Virus record (IMG/VR): IMGVR_UViG_3300024346_000031
Coordinates: 21,551-85,550 of that record
Origin: a virus
Direction: 5' to 3' (one strand)
DNA length: 64,000 bases
This document shows positions 1 to 9,361 of the stretch, in pieces. A program made the position numbers and the translations under genes. Position 1 is the first letter of the stretch. Each line of letters starts with the position of its first letter. The notes beneath the pieces were generated by a model. It saw only the letters and a program-made list of their open reading frames with translations, ran no database searches and was not told the DNA's origin.

Positions 1-1915
1 GAGCTGAGTTTTCAGGCCAACCTGCTTCTGAAATAGACTTAACTTGTAATTCTAGTATTTCACCTTTTCTAATTGTTATCGCTAATTGATTCACATTTAC
101 TGCGTCTGCGTCTGAAACGTTTTCATCTGCCCATTCATATAAACCTGTATTCTCATTAAGAGTTCTACTTTTTGATTTAGTTAATCGTTCAGTCCATGGA
201 GAAAATACTGCAAATTTCTTAGTACCATTGCTTTCCACAAACTCGCTTTGAGTAGCATTAGCGGCAGTTCCTTTTTTGCTTAAGTATCTAAACCTATATT
301 TAAATTGAACAATCTCTTGTTTTCCGTATTGGCTAGGTTTGGCTTCAGGTATTTGCCAAAATCCTCTAACTTGATATTTAGAAGAAGTAACAAATTGAGG
401 TGTTGTTGCAACAGTCAAAGTAACATCTCTAACTAAGGTAGATATTCTATCCTGTAATACTTTCCTATCCTCTGTTTTCTTTTTAATTTCTTTTTCTATA
501 CGTTGTTTTTCAGCTTGCGTCTTTACCTTAGTTGTAATTTCAGCTTTTAAATCAGTTATTTTTCTATCTGTTTCTTTTTGCTGGGAAAGAGCGTCTTCTT
601 TTTCTTTTATCTTAGATTTTAATTGTAACGTGTTTTCTGCCTCTTTTATATGAGAATCTATTTGAATAACCTGAAAATTACCTGAGTCTAGGACTGGCGC
701 ATCAGGCGTTTCTGCTAAAATAGCAGGTATCTTTTTATCTTTTGCTAAATTTAGTAGAATTAATCCAAAATCAGAAACAAAATTATTGTAATAATCTTCT
801 AAAGTACTTTCACTATCATCATCTAATGGAATAGTTAATTCATTAGTATATACACCAAATCCTTTTGAATATGAATCAACTGTTAAGTTTTGTTTTTTAC
901 TTATGGGTTTTGCAAAAACTATTTCTCTTTCATTAAAACCTACGTTTACTTGTAACTCTGGAATTACGTATACACTAGGCTTTATCTTAAGGATAGATGC
1001 GCCTATAGTAATAGGATCTACTCCAAACACAGATTCTAAAACAACTTCGGTGTTTGTTGCGTTTACAGAAGTTACTTCATATTCGGAATCTTCTTTCGTA
1101 ATTAGTCTATCTCCTACTGAAATAAACAAAGCTCCTTCTTCATCTGAAAGAACATCCGAATATTGTAATGTATTTAATATGTATTTTCTTCTTATGACAG
1201 AGACATCTGACCCAGTTGTATTGTCAGTTATTTCTTCTTCTAAAATTCTAAGTACATCAAAATCTCCTCTGTATCTATTGATTCCAACAGGTAAGTCAAC
1301 AATATTATCGTCTTCTACATAATCTATTCCTTCTGCTTCTAAATCATCTATAACAGTGTCTAAATCTAAATTATTAACACCTTTATAATTCGTATCAAAA
1401 TAACTTAGATCATCGTCTAAGATAGAATTAATAATTATTCTTTTTACTGAAAATCTATTAATATCATCAGTTACAATAGAACTTATATCTAAACTAACAA
1501 AAAGAAGAGGATTTAAAAAGGATTCAAAAAACCAGTTGTTTTTAACTCTAAAATCCGTTGGTACTGTGAAAGTGGTTTCATCGATGCTTTCTAACTCACT
1601 AATTAGTGAAGATATTTTTTGTAATTCAAATTTCCTTACATCTCCATTCTCAGATTTAATACCTATTACATCGTCATTATTGTTTATTAAAGTATTAAAA
1701 TTGTTATTGATATCTTCTATTTTACCTTTCATGTATCCAAAGGATGGTACACTTATGTTATATTTAGAACCATCATCTTTAGTTTGACTAACGTCTACAT
1801 TGTCAGATTTAGATATTAAAATATTATTTAAGCTATACAAAAAAGAATTCATGTTATCAATGTCAACTGATAATCTATTTAGTACGTCCTGTAATGAATT
1901 TTGTGTTTTAGGCAT
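1..1915 (-). CDS. Virion structural protein, baseplate/tail type (C-terminus beyond window edge)
   Basis: Open reading frame from ATG at 1915 running without a stop to the left edge, so at least 638 residues are seen and the C-terminus is missing. No family is recognised with certainty. Residues about 1-410 are acidic and beta/alpha mixed; about 420-490 is a K/E-rich stretch with strong coiled-coil character; about 490-638 is rich in aromatic and beta-prone residues and loosely resembles a fibronectin-III-like fold, as in phage tip and fibre proteins. It lies 5 nt downstream of the next structural gene on the same strand and has no promoter of its own, so it is probably the distal gene of a late tail/baseplate operon. 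The structural role is inferred from context and composition. Confidence 0.7.
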   Translation of the reverse strand, partial: MPKTQNSLQDVLNRLSVDIDNMNSFLYSLNNILISKSDNVDVSQTKDDGSKYNISVPSFGYMKGKIEDINNNFNTLINNNDDVIGIKSENGDVRKFELQKISSLISELESIDETTFTVPTDFRVKNNWFFESFLNPLLFVSLDISSIVTDDINRFSVKRIIINSILDDDLSYFDTNYKGVNNLDLDTVIDDLEAEGIDYVEDDNIVDLPVGINRYRGDFDVLRILEEEITDNTTGSDVSVIRRKYILNTLQYSDVLSDEEGALFISVGDRLITKEDSEYEVTSVNATNTEVVLESVFGVDPITIGASILKIKPSVYVIPELQVNVGFNEREIVFAKPISKKQNLTVDSYSKGFGVYTNELTIPLDDDSESTLEDYYNNFVSDFGLILLNLAKDKKIPAILAETPDAPVLDSGNFQVIQIDSHIKEAENTLQLKSKIKEKEDALSQQKETDRKITDLKAEITTKVKTQAEKQRIEKEIKKKTEDRKVLQDRISTLVRDVTLTVATTPQFVTSSKYQVRGFWQIPEAKPSQYGKQEIVQFKYRFRYLSKKGTAANATQSEFVESNGTKKFAVFSPWTERLTKSKSRTLNENTGLYEWADENVSDADAVNVNQLAITIRKGEILELQVKSISEAGWPENSA

Positions 1916-1920
1916 TTTTT

Positions 1921-4026
1921 CTATCTTATTTTATCTACTTCAAAGTTTAATAACATATTATCTGTACATGTTATTTTTAAAATAGGTGTATCGTTTGGTT
2001 GGAAATCTAGGTCAGTTAGATTTATTATATTTTTACCGAATGGACCTAATCCTATTTTATTAGTTGCATCAGTATATATTTTAACATTGTAAATGTTTAC
2101 ATCTATAGGATCTTCGAATATTAATTCTAAAGATTGGCCTTTAGACCAATTGTTACTTGTATCATCTATAAAAATATCTAGATCTCTAGATAAAGTTATA
2201 CCTAACCCTGCGTTTTCATGTTTAATATAGTTAGTGTATTTCCCAAGTTTTACATTATTGTTAGTAAACACATTCGTTAAAGAATTATTTTCTATGTTAT
2301 ACTCTTGATTTGAATTAATTATTTTAAGTCTATTTGGAATAGTCTTATCAAGAGTTATTCCAGGACCTGCTTTAATTACGTCTAAATTATATGAAACTTC
2401 TATTGAGGTATTTCCATTTATGATATCATTTACTCTACTATTTACGCTTTCTATCATTTCAACAACGGCGTTGGTATTATTGAATAATGCTTGATTTGCA
2501 TTTAATGAGGTTTCTAGATTAGAGACCCTTATGCTTAGTTCATTTAAGTCTTCTTGGTTTAGTAATAAATCTTTTAAACCTTCTACTTCTGTTTGTAAAT
2601 TATTTAATTCAAGAAGTTTGTCTGAATATAACACTTGAAGTTGTTTAAACTGTGTCAGTACATCTAAAAATAGATCCATAGAAAAAGTTGAATAATCGTT
2701 TATTGATTTTTCAACTAAAACATTTTCAACAGAGGTGTCTAATTTTAAATTTGGTTTATGAGAAAACGCGTTTCCATTAGTTCCGTTTAACGGATCTGGC
2801 ATATATTTAGTGATAGGAGGAATTATAAATTCTAAACCGTCCTGTTCTACTTTGTCTAAAAATAAAACTCCATATAAATTAGTTTTAGGATCTATCGGAT
2901 TACCACTTGAATCTAAATTGTTAGGATCAAATACATCGTAATAAATTAAAACCGCGTTGTATTCAAAGTTTTTATTATTTACATAATCATTTAACTGAGT
3001 GAAAGCTTTTATTTCTTGATTTTCAGCAGCTAATTTATAATTCTGTAAATCAAAGTCTATACATATTCCATCTAAAGTATTTCTAACGTATTCAACCGAC
3101 GTAGATCCAAACTGCTTTCTTATTAATTGATCTTCAGATACGTCATATTCTCCAGTTGAATTATAATCATCTGTAAAATATGAATTATTAGTAAGTTCAG
3201 TATACCAATTACCTGGCAATAAAGATGCTGGATCAGTAGGATCATCTGTAATCTCTGTGTTTACGCTTCCGTCATCTTTATCATAAAAAGCTTTCAGGCT
3301 TAAACCAAATGGATTTATCTCGTCGTAATGTCTGCCTTTTAAGTATTCTATGTCTAAAGGGTCAGGTGGATTATTAGTTATAGTTTGATTAGGGTAATAG
3401 TTTTCATCTTTTACAGATTTAAACAATACATAAGGAGTAGTACCGACATTAGTTGGTACATGTAAAAATATTTCGGTATAGGCATTATCAGCTGACCTAA
3501 TAGAATTAACGACGTCGATATCAGCTACATACTGAACCATTCGTTTATACGTAGAAGTAGGATCATCTGGTTCTACAAATCTTTTATCTGTTCCTAAGGA
3601 ATCTACATTTTTTTGGAGGTTATTAGCATCTGTAAATCTAATAGAGCCAAGTTCTTTTGCCCATTTAAAAAATACCCTTTCAGCTACTGTTAGCTTATTT
3701 TCATAGTTGTAATCATTTTGACTAACAAGCAATGCTTCTAAATTAAGAGCATAATTTTGAAAACTCTCTGCTAAGTTTATATTGTTGTCGGGGTTAAGGC
3801 CTTCTATTATTGGACTTTCTCCTGGTGCTAAGAACTGTATTTTATTATCAGTAGCTAAAGTATCGGGCGTACCTATTTCAGGAAGTCTTACTAGTGCAAA
3901 TTTAGAATATCTAACCCCATTAGGATTATTAGTTAAATTTAATTGTATGTCTTCAATTGAACTTTGAAAATTATATAATATACCTTTCTTGTTCTGTATT
4001 GGTTTTATTAAAGGTGTAACTGCCAT
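1921..4026 (-). CDS. Virion structural protein, probable baseplate/fibre component
   Basis: 701 residues, not recognised as a named family. The N-terminal 440 residues are rich in D, N, Y and P, as in many tail proteins. Residues about 450-530 form a long leucine-heptad coiled coil, which suggests a trimer. A beta-rich, asparagine-rich C-terminal domain follows, with a DTSNNWSKGQSLELIF segment. This order (adaptor, coiled coil, beta domain) fits a trimeric tail or baseplate fibre. It lies between two other structural genes with gaps of 5 and 18 nt and no separate late motif, so it is probably co-transcribed from the promoter before the 4968 start. Function is inferred; there is no catalytic motif. 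Confidence 0.7.
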   Translation of the reverse strand: MAVTPLIKPIQNKKGILYNFQSSIEDIQLNLTNNPNGVRYSKFALVRLPEIGTPDTLATDNKIQFLAPGESPIIEGLNPDNNINLAESFQNYALNLEALLVSQNDYNYENKLTVAERVFFKWAKELGSIRFTDANNLQKNVDSLGTDKRFVEPDDPTSTYKRMVQYVADIDVVNSIRSADNAYTEIFLHVPTNVGTTPYVLFKSVKDENYYPNQTITNNPPDPLDIEYLKGRHYDEINPFGLSLKAFYDKDDGSVNTEITDDPTDPASLLPGNWYTELTNNSYFTDDYNSTGEYDVSEDQLIRKQFGSTSVEYVRNTLDGICIDFDLQNYKLAAENQEIKAFTQLNDYVNNKNFEYNAVLIYYDVFDPNNLDSSGNPIDPKTNLYGVLFLDKVEQDGLEFIIPPITKYMPDPLNGTNGNAFSHKPNLKLDTSVENVLVEKSINDYSTFSMDLFLDVLTQFKQLQVLYSDKLLELNNLQTEVEGLKDLLLNQEDLNELSIRVSNLETSLNANQALFNNTNAVVEMIESVNSRVNDIINGNTSIEVSYNLDVIKAGPGITLDKTIPNRLKIINSNQEYNIENNSLTNVFTNNNVKLGKYTNYIKHENAGLGITLSRDLDIFIDDTSNNWSKGQSLELIFEDPIDVNIYNVKIYTDATNKIGLGPFGKNIINLTDLDFQPNDTPILKITCTDNMLLNFEVDKIR

Positions 4027-4044
4027 TTACATTAGTTTCTTTTT

Positions 4045-4968
4045 TTATGATAACGTCATATTAATATTAGACTTAACCATTATTCTATCAGCCGATGTTG
4101 AGTCTAAAATATAAATCATATCTACATTTGATGCGTATTCGGCGATACTACCAGGTGTTATGCCTAATGTAGATGTTCCATCATGTAAAGTGATAGGCTG
4201 ACTTGTGTTTTGATTAGTTCCTGCTTCAATATAGAAAGGTAACAGCGCTGTGTTAATATCGGTTATTATGCTAGTTATACTCGGCTGTCCTTGTTCTTTT
4301 ATATTTACTAAAAATATACTAAACACTGTATCTTGTGCTGGAGGGTTAGCTGCATCAAAATCTAATTTTATTTTTAATTCTGAAATACTTCCAACTATAG
4401 AACCACCAGTATATACAGAAGGATCTGCATCTAATGTTACAAAAATATTTTGTCTAGATGTATCCGTTAAGTTAATTACACCTTCAGCAACTCCTCCGTT
4501 ATCCGAAAGAGTAACTAGTATAGATTCTTTGGATTCAGAAACTGATGACATATTATCTACTGAAGCGTTAAATGTAACGGCACCATTACTAATTAAAGAA
4601 TCTGCTACGATAATACTATTAGAACTTATAGAATTTACTTGTAAAGTATCATCTACGCTTAATAAGTCAACATTCAAATTAGATTGATTACTTCCGTTTT
4701 TAGTCAAACTTGATATGATCTGTGTTGGACTACCTGTTTGAAAAATAAAACCCGTATCTTCCATGATTAATGAATCGGTTCTTAAAAAACTAATGGGAGT
4801 ATTAGTTCCTATTGATAAGGAATTGGTATCTATTTCTAAATTGTTAACTAAGGCTTCTAAAGAATCTTTTAGAAGAAGCACGTTAGCGTTACTTATTACT
4901 CTTAAATCTACTACAAAATCTGTTTCTAAAATTTCCTGCGTAGGTATATCTATTGGTGTAAATGCCAT
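4045..4968 (-). CDS. Virion structural protein, fibre-like
   Basis: 307 residues with no recognised family. The sequence is rich in S, T, N and short hydrophobic beta-strand patterns, with repeated phrases such as VNSISSNSIIVADSLISNGAVTF at about residues 110-135, typical of phage fibre or tip proteins. No signal peptide, membrane segment or catalytic motif is visible. It is first in the left-end operon: a perfect TATAAATA late motif lies 19 nt before its ATG, and the 701-residue and partial genes follow on the same strand. A tail-fibre or baseplate role is inferred from location, expression class and composition. Confidence 0.65.
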   Translation of the reverse strand: MAFTPIDIPTQEILETDFVVDLRVISNANVLLLKDSLEALVNNLEIDTNSLSIGTNTPISFLRTDSLIMEDTGFIFQTGSPTQIISSLTKNGSNQSNLNVDLLSVDDTLQVNSISSNSIIVADSLISNGAVTFNASVDNMSSVSESKESILVTLSDNGGVAEGVINLTDTSRQNIFVTLDADPSVYTGGSIVGSISELKIKLDFDAANPPAQDTVFSIFLVNIKEQGQPSITSIITDINTALLPFYIEAGTNQNTSQPITLHDGTSTLGITPGSIAEYASNVDMIYILDSTSADRIMVKSNINMTLS

Positions 4969-4987
4969 TGTTGTTAATTATTTTAAT

Positions 4988-4995
4988 TATTTATA
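4988..4995 (-). promoter_or_regulatory. T4-type late promoter motif
   Basis: The minus strand reads TATAAATA, an exact match to the T4 late promoter core, ending 19 nt before the ATG at 4968. The same motif at nearly the same distance precedes the other virion genes here, and a gp55-like late sigma factor is encoded at 8074-8487. Confidence 0.75.
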
Positions 4996-5004
4996 AAGAA
5001 TAAA

Positions 5005-8000
5005 CTAAGAACTTAATACGTTTAATTTTCTATTGTTTAATCTTGTTTCAATATTTTCTATATAGTTTATTTTATTGTTCACCGTAACAAAGTTTTCTAT
5101 TTCTTGTAAATATGTCCCTCCAGCGTTATCTTTTACTTCAACACTAATGTCATATTTTCCTAAATCACTGAACTTCCATACAAAGAAAGGTACTCCTTTT
5201 ACTTTAGTAATTTCCTTCTTTGTAAACGAGTCTTTAAGCGTCCATATGTATTCTTGTTTTCCATCTAAGTTGTTGACTACAAAGAAAACCGGCGCATGTT
5301 GGGGAACTTTAAATCTTTCATTAAAAAACTTAAGGCTATTTATTTTTAAAGAATTTTCATCTATTGTAGACGGTAAGTATCCTATTTGTTTATCGTTTTC
5401 AAATCTCCAATAATCTTTATCTTGCCAAAAATAAGGATCCTGAACTGCTCCTGTTATAATATCGCTTGTTTTAGCAAATAGAAACAACGTATCTTCATCA
5501 AACATTGGAAAAGTATTTTTAAGATAATCAACCAATCTTTGAGAATATACATTTCTAGGATGAAAGAATGTATATTTACTACTATCTTTTTCTAAATCTG
5601 GACTAATCGGGCTATACCAATTTACATAAGAAAGTATGTGATACATATCTTTACTTAAATAATTAGCTTGGGCATGTATTTTACCTCCTATTATTTCATA
5701 GTTAAATTTACTTATCCCATTATGGATAGATTCAGCATTTAGCAAATCAACTAATTCTATTAATGTTGAAAAATTAGGCAAATAATAAGTAGAATATAAA
5801 GATATTTGTATAGCATCTCCTGGAGTAGGATCTGCTATGTAGAATCCTGCTAAAAAATCTCCTTGATATACTAAATCAGTAAATCTCATGTAGTATAGAT
5901 CTTTTAAAGTTTTTTGCTCAAAATCACTTATCTTGAATGGTATGTTATTTTTACCTAGTCCCCAGTTGTTTTTTGCCTCTAGATTGTTTAAAGGATCGTT
6001 ATATGAAATAAATGAATCAGTGTTTTCATCATAAAATTCTACATCGTACATGTCTTTTCCTGAACCATATCTATGTTGAAAAAATGTTTCAAATTCTAAT
6101 AAGTTTTTATATATGTCAAAATTGTTTAGACTAGTATTTAGTACATTAATTTTTGGAAAGTATAGTGTTGAAGTTCCAAAGTCTTTTACTTGAACGTTAT
6201 CTAAATTATCTAATCTTAAACTAAATTTATCCTCTAGTCTAGAAAAAGCTATTATTTCTGGTTTCTTGGCTTCATCAACTGTTATCTTTTTAGAATAAGT
6301 ACTAGTGTTTCCATTAAATGTATGTATACTGATATCTACATTATATTCACCAACATATGGTAAAAAATGAGGAAGCCTCTTTAGGTCTTTGGCAAGACCT
6401 CTGTATTCAAAGTTATATGGATTAGGAGTAGGTTTTGTTATTTTCCAAGTTACTTCATAAACATTTTTTAAATCTATATTTTCAAAAGTCCAATATAATG
6501 GCGTATTTGAAAGATCTAACCATGTTATTCCATTAAAAGTTTTACATGTAAATTTATCTATTCCTATTTCAAGTATAATAGGCGCACCGACTTTTTTATC
6601 AGGGCCATCGCCTGTGTCCCATGATAACATAGAAGATATATTTGGGTATCTTTGATTTTTAACAGATGTATAATACTCTTTTATATAGTCGCATATTGAA
6701 TCTATATCAGTTGGGCTATATTTTTGAAAAGACGAATATGGATTAGGAGAGTTTTTGTTAATTCTATTAACACCCATATCAATTCCATTCAAATAGCTTT
6801 GGGAATAAAGAGGGTCTAAAGAAACTATAGTAAGCCTATCACTATTACTGGGTGAATTTTCAATACTAACCCTTTCGTTTAAATCATAATCTAATATATC
6901 CGTTCTGTCTGGCCAATACTTTATAGTAAACTTTTGAAAATAGATAAATTCACCAATAATATCTTTTATTTTTACATTTATTGGTATAATTTCATTTTTT
7001 AATTTCTTGTCTAACTGATTTAACTTATAGAATATCTCATCAACCGTAAAGTCAGTTGTTTCTACTACTTTAGGTAAACCATCATCATCGAATTCATCTG
7101 TTGCTTTTGTGAATTCATAAGTGAGAGCTAAGAATTCTGTTTTTACAAATTGCTTTCCTGATTTTACATTTTTATTTAGATTTAATAGATTAAGGTTGTC
7201 TATTTTACCGTCATCTAGTATGTCTGTTAGGTCTACTAAAAATAATTTGTCAAAGTAAGGAGAATCAACATTTACATTTTTCCAATACTCTTTTATATGA
7301 AGAGTGTCTTTGTAACCTAACATATTAATGAAATTAACTAATCCCTTATAGGTTCCTATATATGGATATATTTCACTATGATTTACAAGTAAACTTTTTC
7401 GTGTTGAATTTATTTTTTTCCAATCTGGATATACCTCTTTTATGTCGTATGTTGCTAGTATATTAGCGTCTTGTCTGTTAAATTTAATACCAAAGTTTTC
7501 TAACCATACTCTAAATCTTTCATCTTCGTCTTCCCCTTCTCCGTAAAATAATAGTTTGGCAACTGTTTCACTAGTGCCTGTTATTTCGTCTTCTAGGTAA
7601 ATAGTTAAAGATCTAACATACTCTATTTCTTCGTTTGGGTTAAAACCTACATTCAATTGAAGAGGAACTTTTAAATCTATAGCTGCTCCGGTTCCGTTAG
7701 GTAAAATGTCTTCATAGGAAACTTTTATTGAATCCTTTTTATTAATTACATATTCTCCTATTTTAAATTCTTTTTCAACGTCATATAGGAAAAAAGGAGA
7801 TTCATTGATGCTATCCCATTTAACAACTATAGACTGGCCTCCAGTTAATGTTGGAAATTTATAATCAGATCCTACTTTTTCAAGTATAAAAAAGTTTTCA
7901 TTATCATATAGAGCAATAGATAATTGTTCGAAATACATGTTTGCCTCTAATATACCAGTGTCAGGGTTTTCCTGAAGGTTTATTAATTCGCCATCTCTAT

Positions 8001-8028
8001 CAAAAAAATGAAGATTATCTATTTGCAT
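5005..8028 (-). CDS. Large baseplate wedge-type structural protein (possible gp7 counterpart)
   Basis: 1007 residues, close in size to T4 gp7 (about 1030), and next to the other tail structural genes. Residues about 180-260 carry a pattern seen in phage tail/baseplate proteins: YPYIGTYKGLVNFINMLGY followed by an aromatic strand. Two segments, near residues 545-590 and again near the C-terminus, resemble PKD/Ig-like beta domains, with phrases such as YVGEYNVDISIHTF and GKYDISVEVKDNAGG. No enzyme motif is visible. A late motif (GATAAATA) ends 22 nt before its start. The gp7 link is a guess from length, position and these segments; baseplate/tail structural protein is safer. Confidence 0.7.
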   Translation of the reverse strand: MQIDNLHFFDRDGELINLQENPDTGILEANMYFEQLSIALYDNENFFILEKVGSDYKFPTLTGGQSIVVKWDSINESPFFLYDVEKEFKIGEYVINKKDSIKVSYEDILPNGTGAAIDLKVPLQLNVGFNPNEEIEYVRSLTIYLEDEITGTSETVAKLLFYGEGEDEDERFRVWLENFGIKFNRQDANILATYDIKEVYPDWKKINSTRKSLLVNHSEIYPYIGTYKGLVNFINMLGYKDTLHIKEYWKNVNVDSPYFDKLFLVDLTDILDDGKIDNLNLLNLNKNVKSGKQFVKTEFLALTYEFTKATDEFDDDGLPKVVETTDFTVDEIFYKLNQLDKKLKNEIIPINVKIKDIIGEFIYFQKFTIKYWPDRTDILDYDLNERVSIENSPSNSDRLTIVSLDPLYSQSYLNGIDMGVNRINKNSPNPYSSFQKYSPTDIDSICDYIKEYYTSVKNQRYPNISSMLSWDTGDGPDKKVGAPIILEIGIDKFTCKTFNGITWLDLSNTPLYWTFENIDLKNVYEVTWKITKPTPNPYNFEYRGLAKDLKRLPHFLPYVGEYNVDISIHTFNGNTSTYSKKITVDEAKKPEIIAFSRLEDKFSLRLDNLDNVQVKDFGTSTLYFPKINVLNTSLNNFDIYKNLLEFETFFQHRYGSGKDMYDVEFYDENTDSFISYNDPLNNLEAKNNWGLGKNNIPFKISDFEQKTLKDLYYMRFTDLVYQGDFLAGFYIADPTPGDAIQISLYSTYYLPNFSTLIELVDLLNAESIHNGISKFNYEIIGGKIHAQANYLSKDMYHILSYVNWYSPISPDLEKDSSKYTFFHPRNVYSQRLVDYLKNTFPMFDEDTLFLFAKTSDIITGAVQDPYFWQDKDYWRFENDKQIGYLPSTIDENSLKINSLKFFNERFKVPQHAPVFFVVNNLDGKQEYIWTLKDSFTKKEITKVKGVPFFVWKFSDLGKYDISVEVKDNAGGTYLQEIENFVTVNNKINYIENIETRLNNRKLNVLSS

Positions 8029-8050
8029 AATTATAACTTAGTGTTTGAAT

Positions 8051-8058
8051 TATTTATC
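8051..8058 (-). promoter_or_regulatory. T4-type late promoter motif
   Basis: The minus strand reads GATAAATA, followed by ATTC, ending 22 nt before the ATG at 8028. One mismatch at the first base from the T4 consensus; the same GATAAATA variant precedes the sheath, tube and 48835 genes. Confidence 0.65.
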
Positions 8059-8073
8059 AAAATTTAATTTAAA

Positions 8074-8487
8074 TTAAATGGTGTATACTGAACTGTCACC
8101 GCCTGTGCTTAAAGATATAGTTTCAATAGTTTCTCCGTCTTCTAATCCTGTTTTTTTATGAATTTTCTTCCATTCTTTTGCATATCCATTTTTACACATT
8201 TGAGTAAAGTAAGCAAAAGCGTTAGGTGGACTTGATTTAGTTGGATCAAAATTTCTCCAATATTTAATGCAATCTACTAAAGCTGATTGTATACAGTCTT
8301 CTTTGTCGCGAGGATCTTTAAAATATAATCTCTCTACTGCTCTATTAGCTAGCATTACAAAACAATCTATTGTAAATTTGGTTAATTCGTCTGCTTCTTT
8401 AGATTCAATAACAGCTGCGGTGAATTCCTTGTTATTTATGTAGTTTTTATCACCCTTTTTTCTACGAGTTCTCTTTTGTTGAGGCAT
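8074..8487 (-). CDS. 55: Late transcription sigma factor, gp55 family
   Basis: 137 residues, shorter than T4 gp55 (185). It aligns with the gp55 core: NYINNKEF near residue 16 matches the gp55 YVNNKE segment, and the FDPTKSSPPNAFAYFTQMCKNGY stretch (about residues 94-117) matches the gp55 block [21 protein letters not shown], which is the sigma region-2-like helix. In T4, gp55 binds host core RNA polymerase and directs it to TATAAATA promoters with the sliding clamp. The T4 C-terminal clamp-binding tail is not obvious here; this protein ends STGGDSSVYTI. It lies 1 nt downstream of the resolvase gene, so both probably come from the TATAAT-type promoter near 9184. The ATAAATA motifs before the virion genes support the assignment. 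Confidence 0.85.
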   Translation of the reverse strand: MPQQKRTRRKKGDKNYINNKEFTAAVIESKEADELTKFTIDCFVMLANRAVERLYFKDPRDKEDCIQSALVDCIKYWRNFDPTKSSPPNAFAYFTQMCKNGYAKEWKKIHKKTGLEDGETIETISLSTGGDSSVYTI

Positions 8488-8488
8488 T

Positions 8489-9157
8489 TCATTTTTCGTT
8501 ATTTTTTAAAATGTTATGTATCTTTACAATGGGTAAATATGAATCTATCATGTCCATGTAAGGTGATTTAACATTTTTTCCATTAAAAATAACGCCTTCG
8601 TCTCGGTTTAATAATTTGTATAAATCGGATTGTTTTGCTTTTTCTATTACAGGGTCTTCTTTGAACTTATTATATACATCTATCTTAGATGCATTACCTT
8701 TACAGCCTATGGCGTTTTTTAATTCACTGGGACTAAATACAAATATTTTCTGTATTGAGTCTGTTAATGTAAGTAATTTAGATTTTATTATACCTGTCGC
8801 CTGTGATATGTCTACTAAGCTGTTTCCTGATGATCCAAATGATATTCCTTCTATTGCTATTATATTATCTTTTGTTTTGGTATGCTCTTTTATTTGTTTT
8901 ATTATAAAGTCGGTTAGTTTAATATAGTTTTCTAGTTTATTTCTTTCATTAATATGATATTGATCTACTTTTTTAGTACGTTCACCTAAAGAATGTAATT
9001 TTAAATTAGGATAGGTTAAAACAAGATCTTCCATTAATCTTGTATCTTTTTTAGTTATTTTATTGTTAGCTATTCCAATCCATTTAAATTCTTTAAAGTC
9101 TTTTGATATACATATACCTGGATAAAGAATAGAAAAATCTATACCTATAATGTTCAT
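8489..9157 (-). CDS. RuvC-like Holliday junction resolvase (RNase H fold)
   Basis: 222 residues. The RuvC acidic set is visible: D7 in GIDFS, E103 in IEGISFG, and D202/D205 in MDMIDSYLP, with a lysine-rich SELKNAIGCKGNASK segment between them, as in RuvC-fold resolvases. Such enzymes cut four-way junctions; in a T4-like phage this would resolve branched replication intermediates before packaging, the job done by endonuclease VII in T4. A phage using a RuvC-type enzyme instead is known from other lineages. It is first in an operon with the late sigma factor. The upstream promoter is the TATAAT type rather than the late type. Confidence 0.85.
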   Translation of the reverse strand: MNIIGIDFSILYPGICISKDFKEFKWIGIANNKITKKDTRLMEDLVLTYPNLKLHSLGERTKKVDQYHINERNKLENYIKLTDFIIKQIKEHTKTKDNIIAIEGISFGSSGNSLVDISQATGIIKSKLLTLTDSIQKIFVFSPSELKNAIGCKGNASKIDVYNKFKEDPVIEKAKQSDLYKLLNRDEGVIFNGKNVKSPYMDMIDSYLPIVKIHNILKNNEK

Positions 9158-9180
9158 TCATAATGGATAATTTTAATAAA

Positions 9181-9200
9181 AATATTATATTGTAAAATAT
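9181..9200 (-). promoter_or_regulatory. TATAAT-type (non-late) promoter for resolvase and late sigma factor
   Basis: The minus strand reads ATTTTACAATATAATATT, with TATAAT at 9189-9184, ending 26 nt before the start at 9157. It resembles the TTTAGTATAAT motif at other non-virion genes. Placing the late sigma gene under an earlier promoter class makes regulatory sense. Confidence 0.5.
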
Positions 9201-9361
9201 AAAATAGTTTCGTAGCTACTTTTTCTAATTTTTTTAAAAAAAAATAAAACCTTGTCCACGTGTAAAGTACAAAAGGGTTAGTGGGTGGGTACTTTATAAT
9301 TACTTTAATCCTTACTTTTATACTTATACTTTAGTAACTACTATAGTAACGCGCGAAACAA
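9201..9361. other. Gene-free spacer with a G-rich patch
   Basis: About 160 nt without a credible gene. Positions 9275-9290 hold an unusually G-rich stretch (GGGTTAGTGGGTGGG) in an otherwise AT-rich genome, followed by pyrimidine-biased AT sequence, a palindromic ACTATAGT near 9341 and a CGCGCG run near 9350. No clear terminator hairpin was found. A protein-binding or replication role is possible but unproven. Confidence 0.3.

Noticed and set aside
903-1322. Plus-strand reading frame opposite the left-end structural gene
   Set aside because: Antisense shadow of an intact minus-strand coding frame, with serine/threonine-rich composition typical of such shadows.
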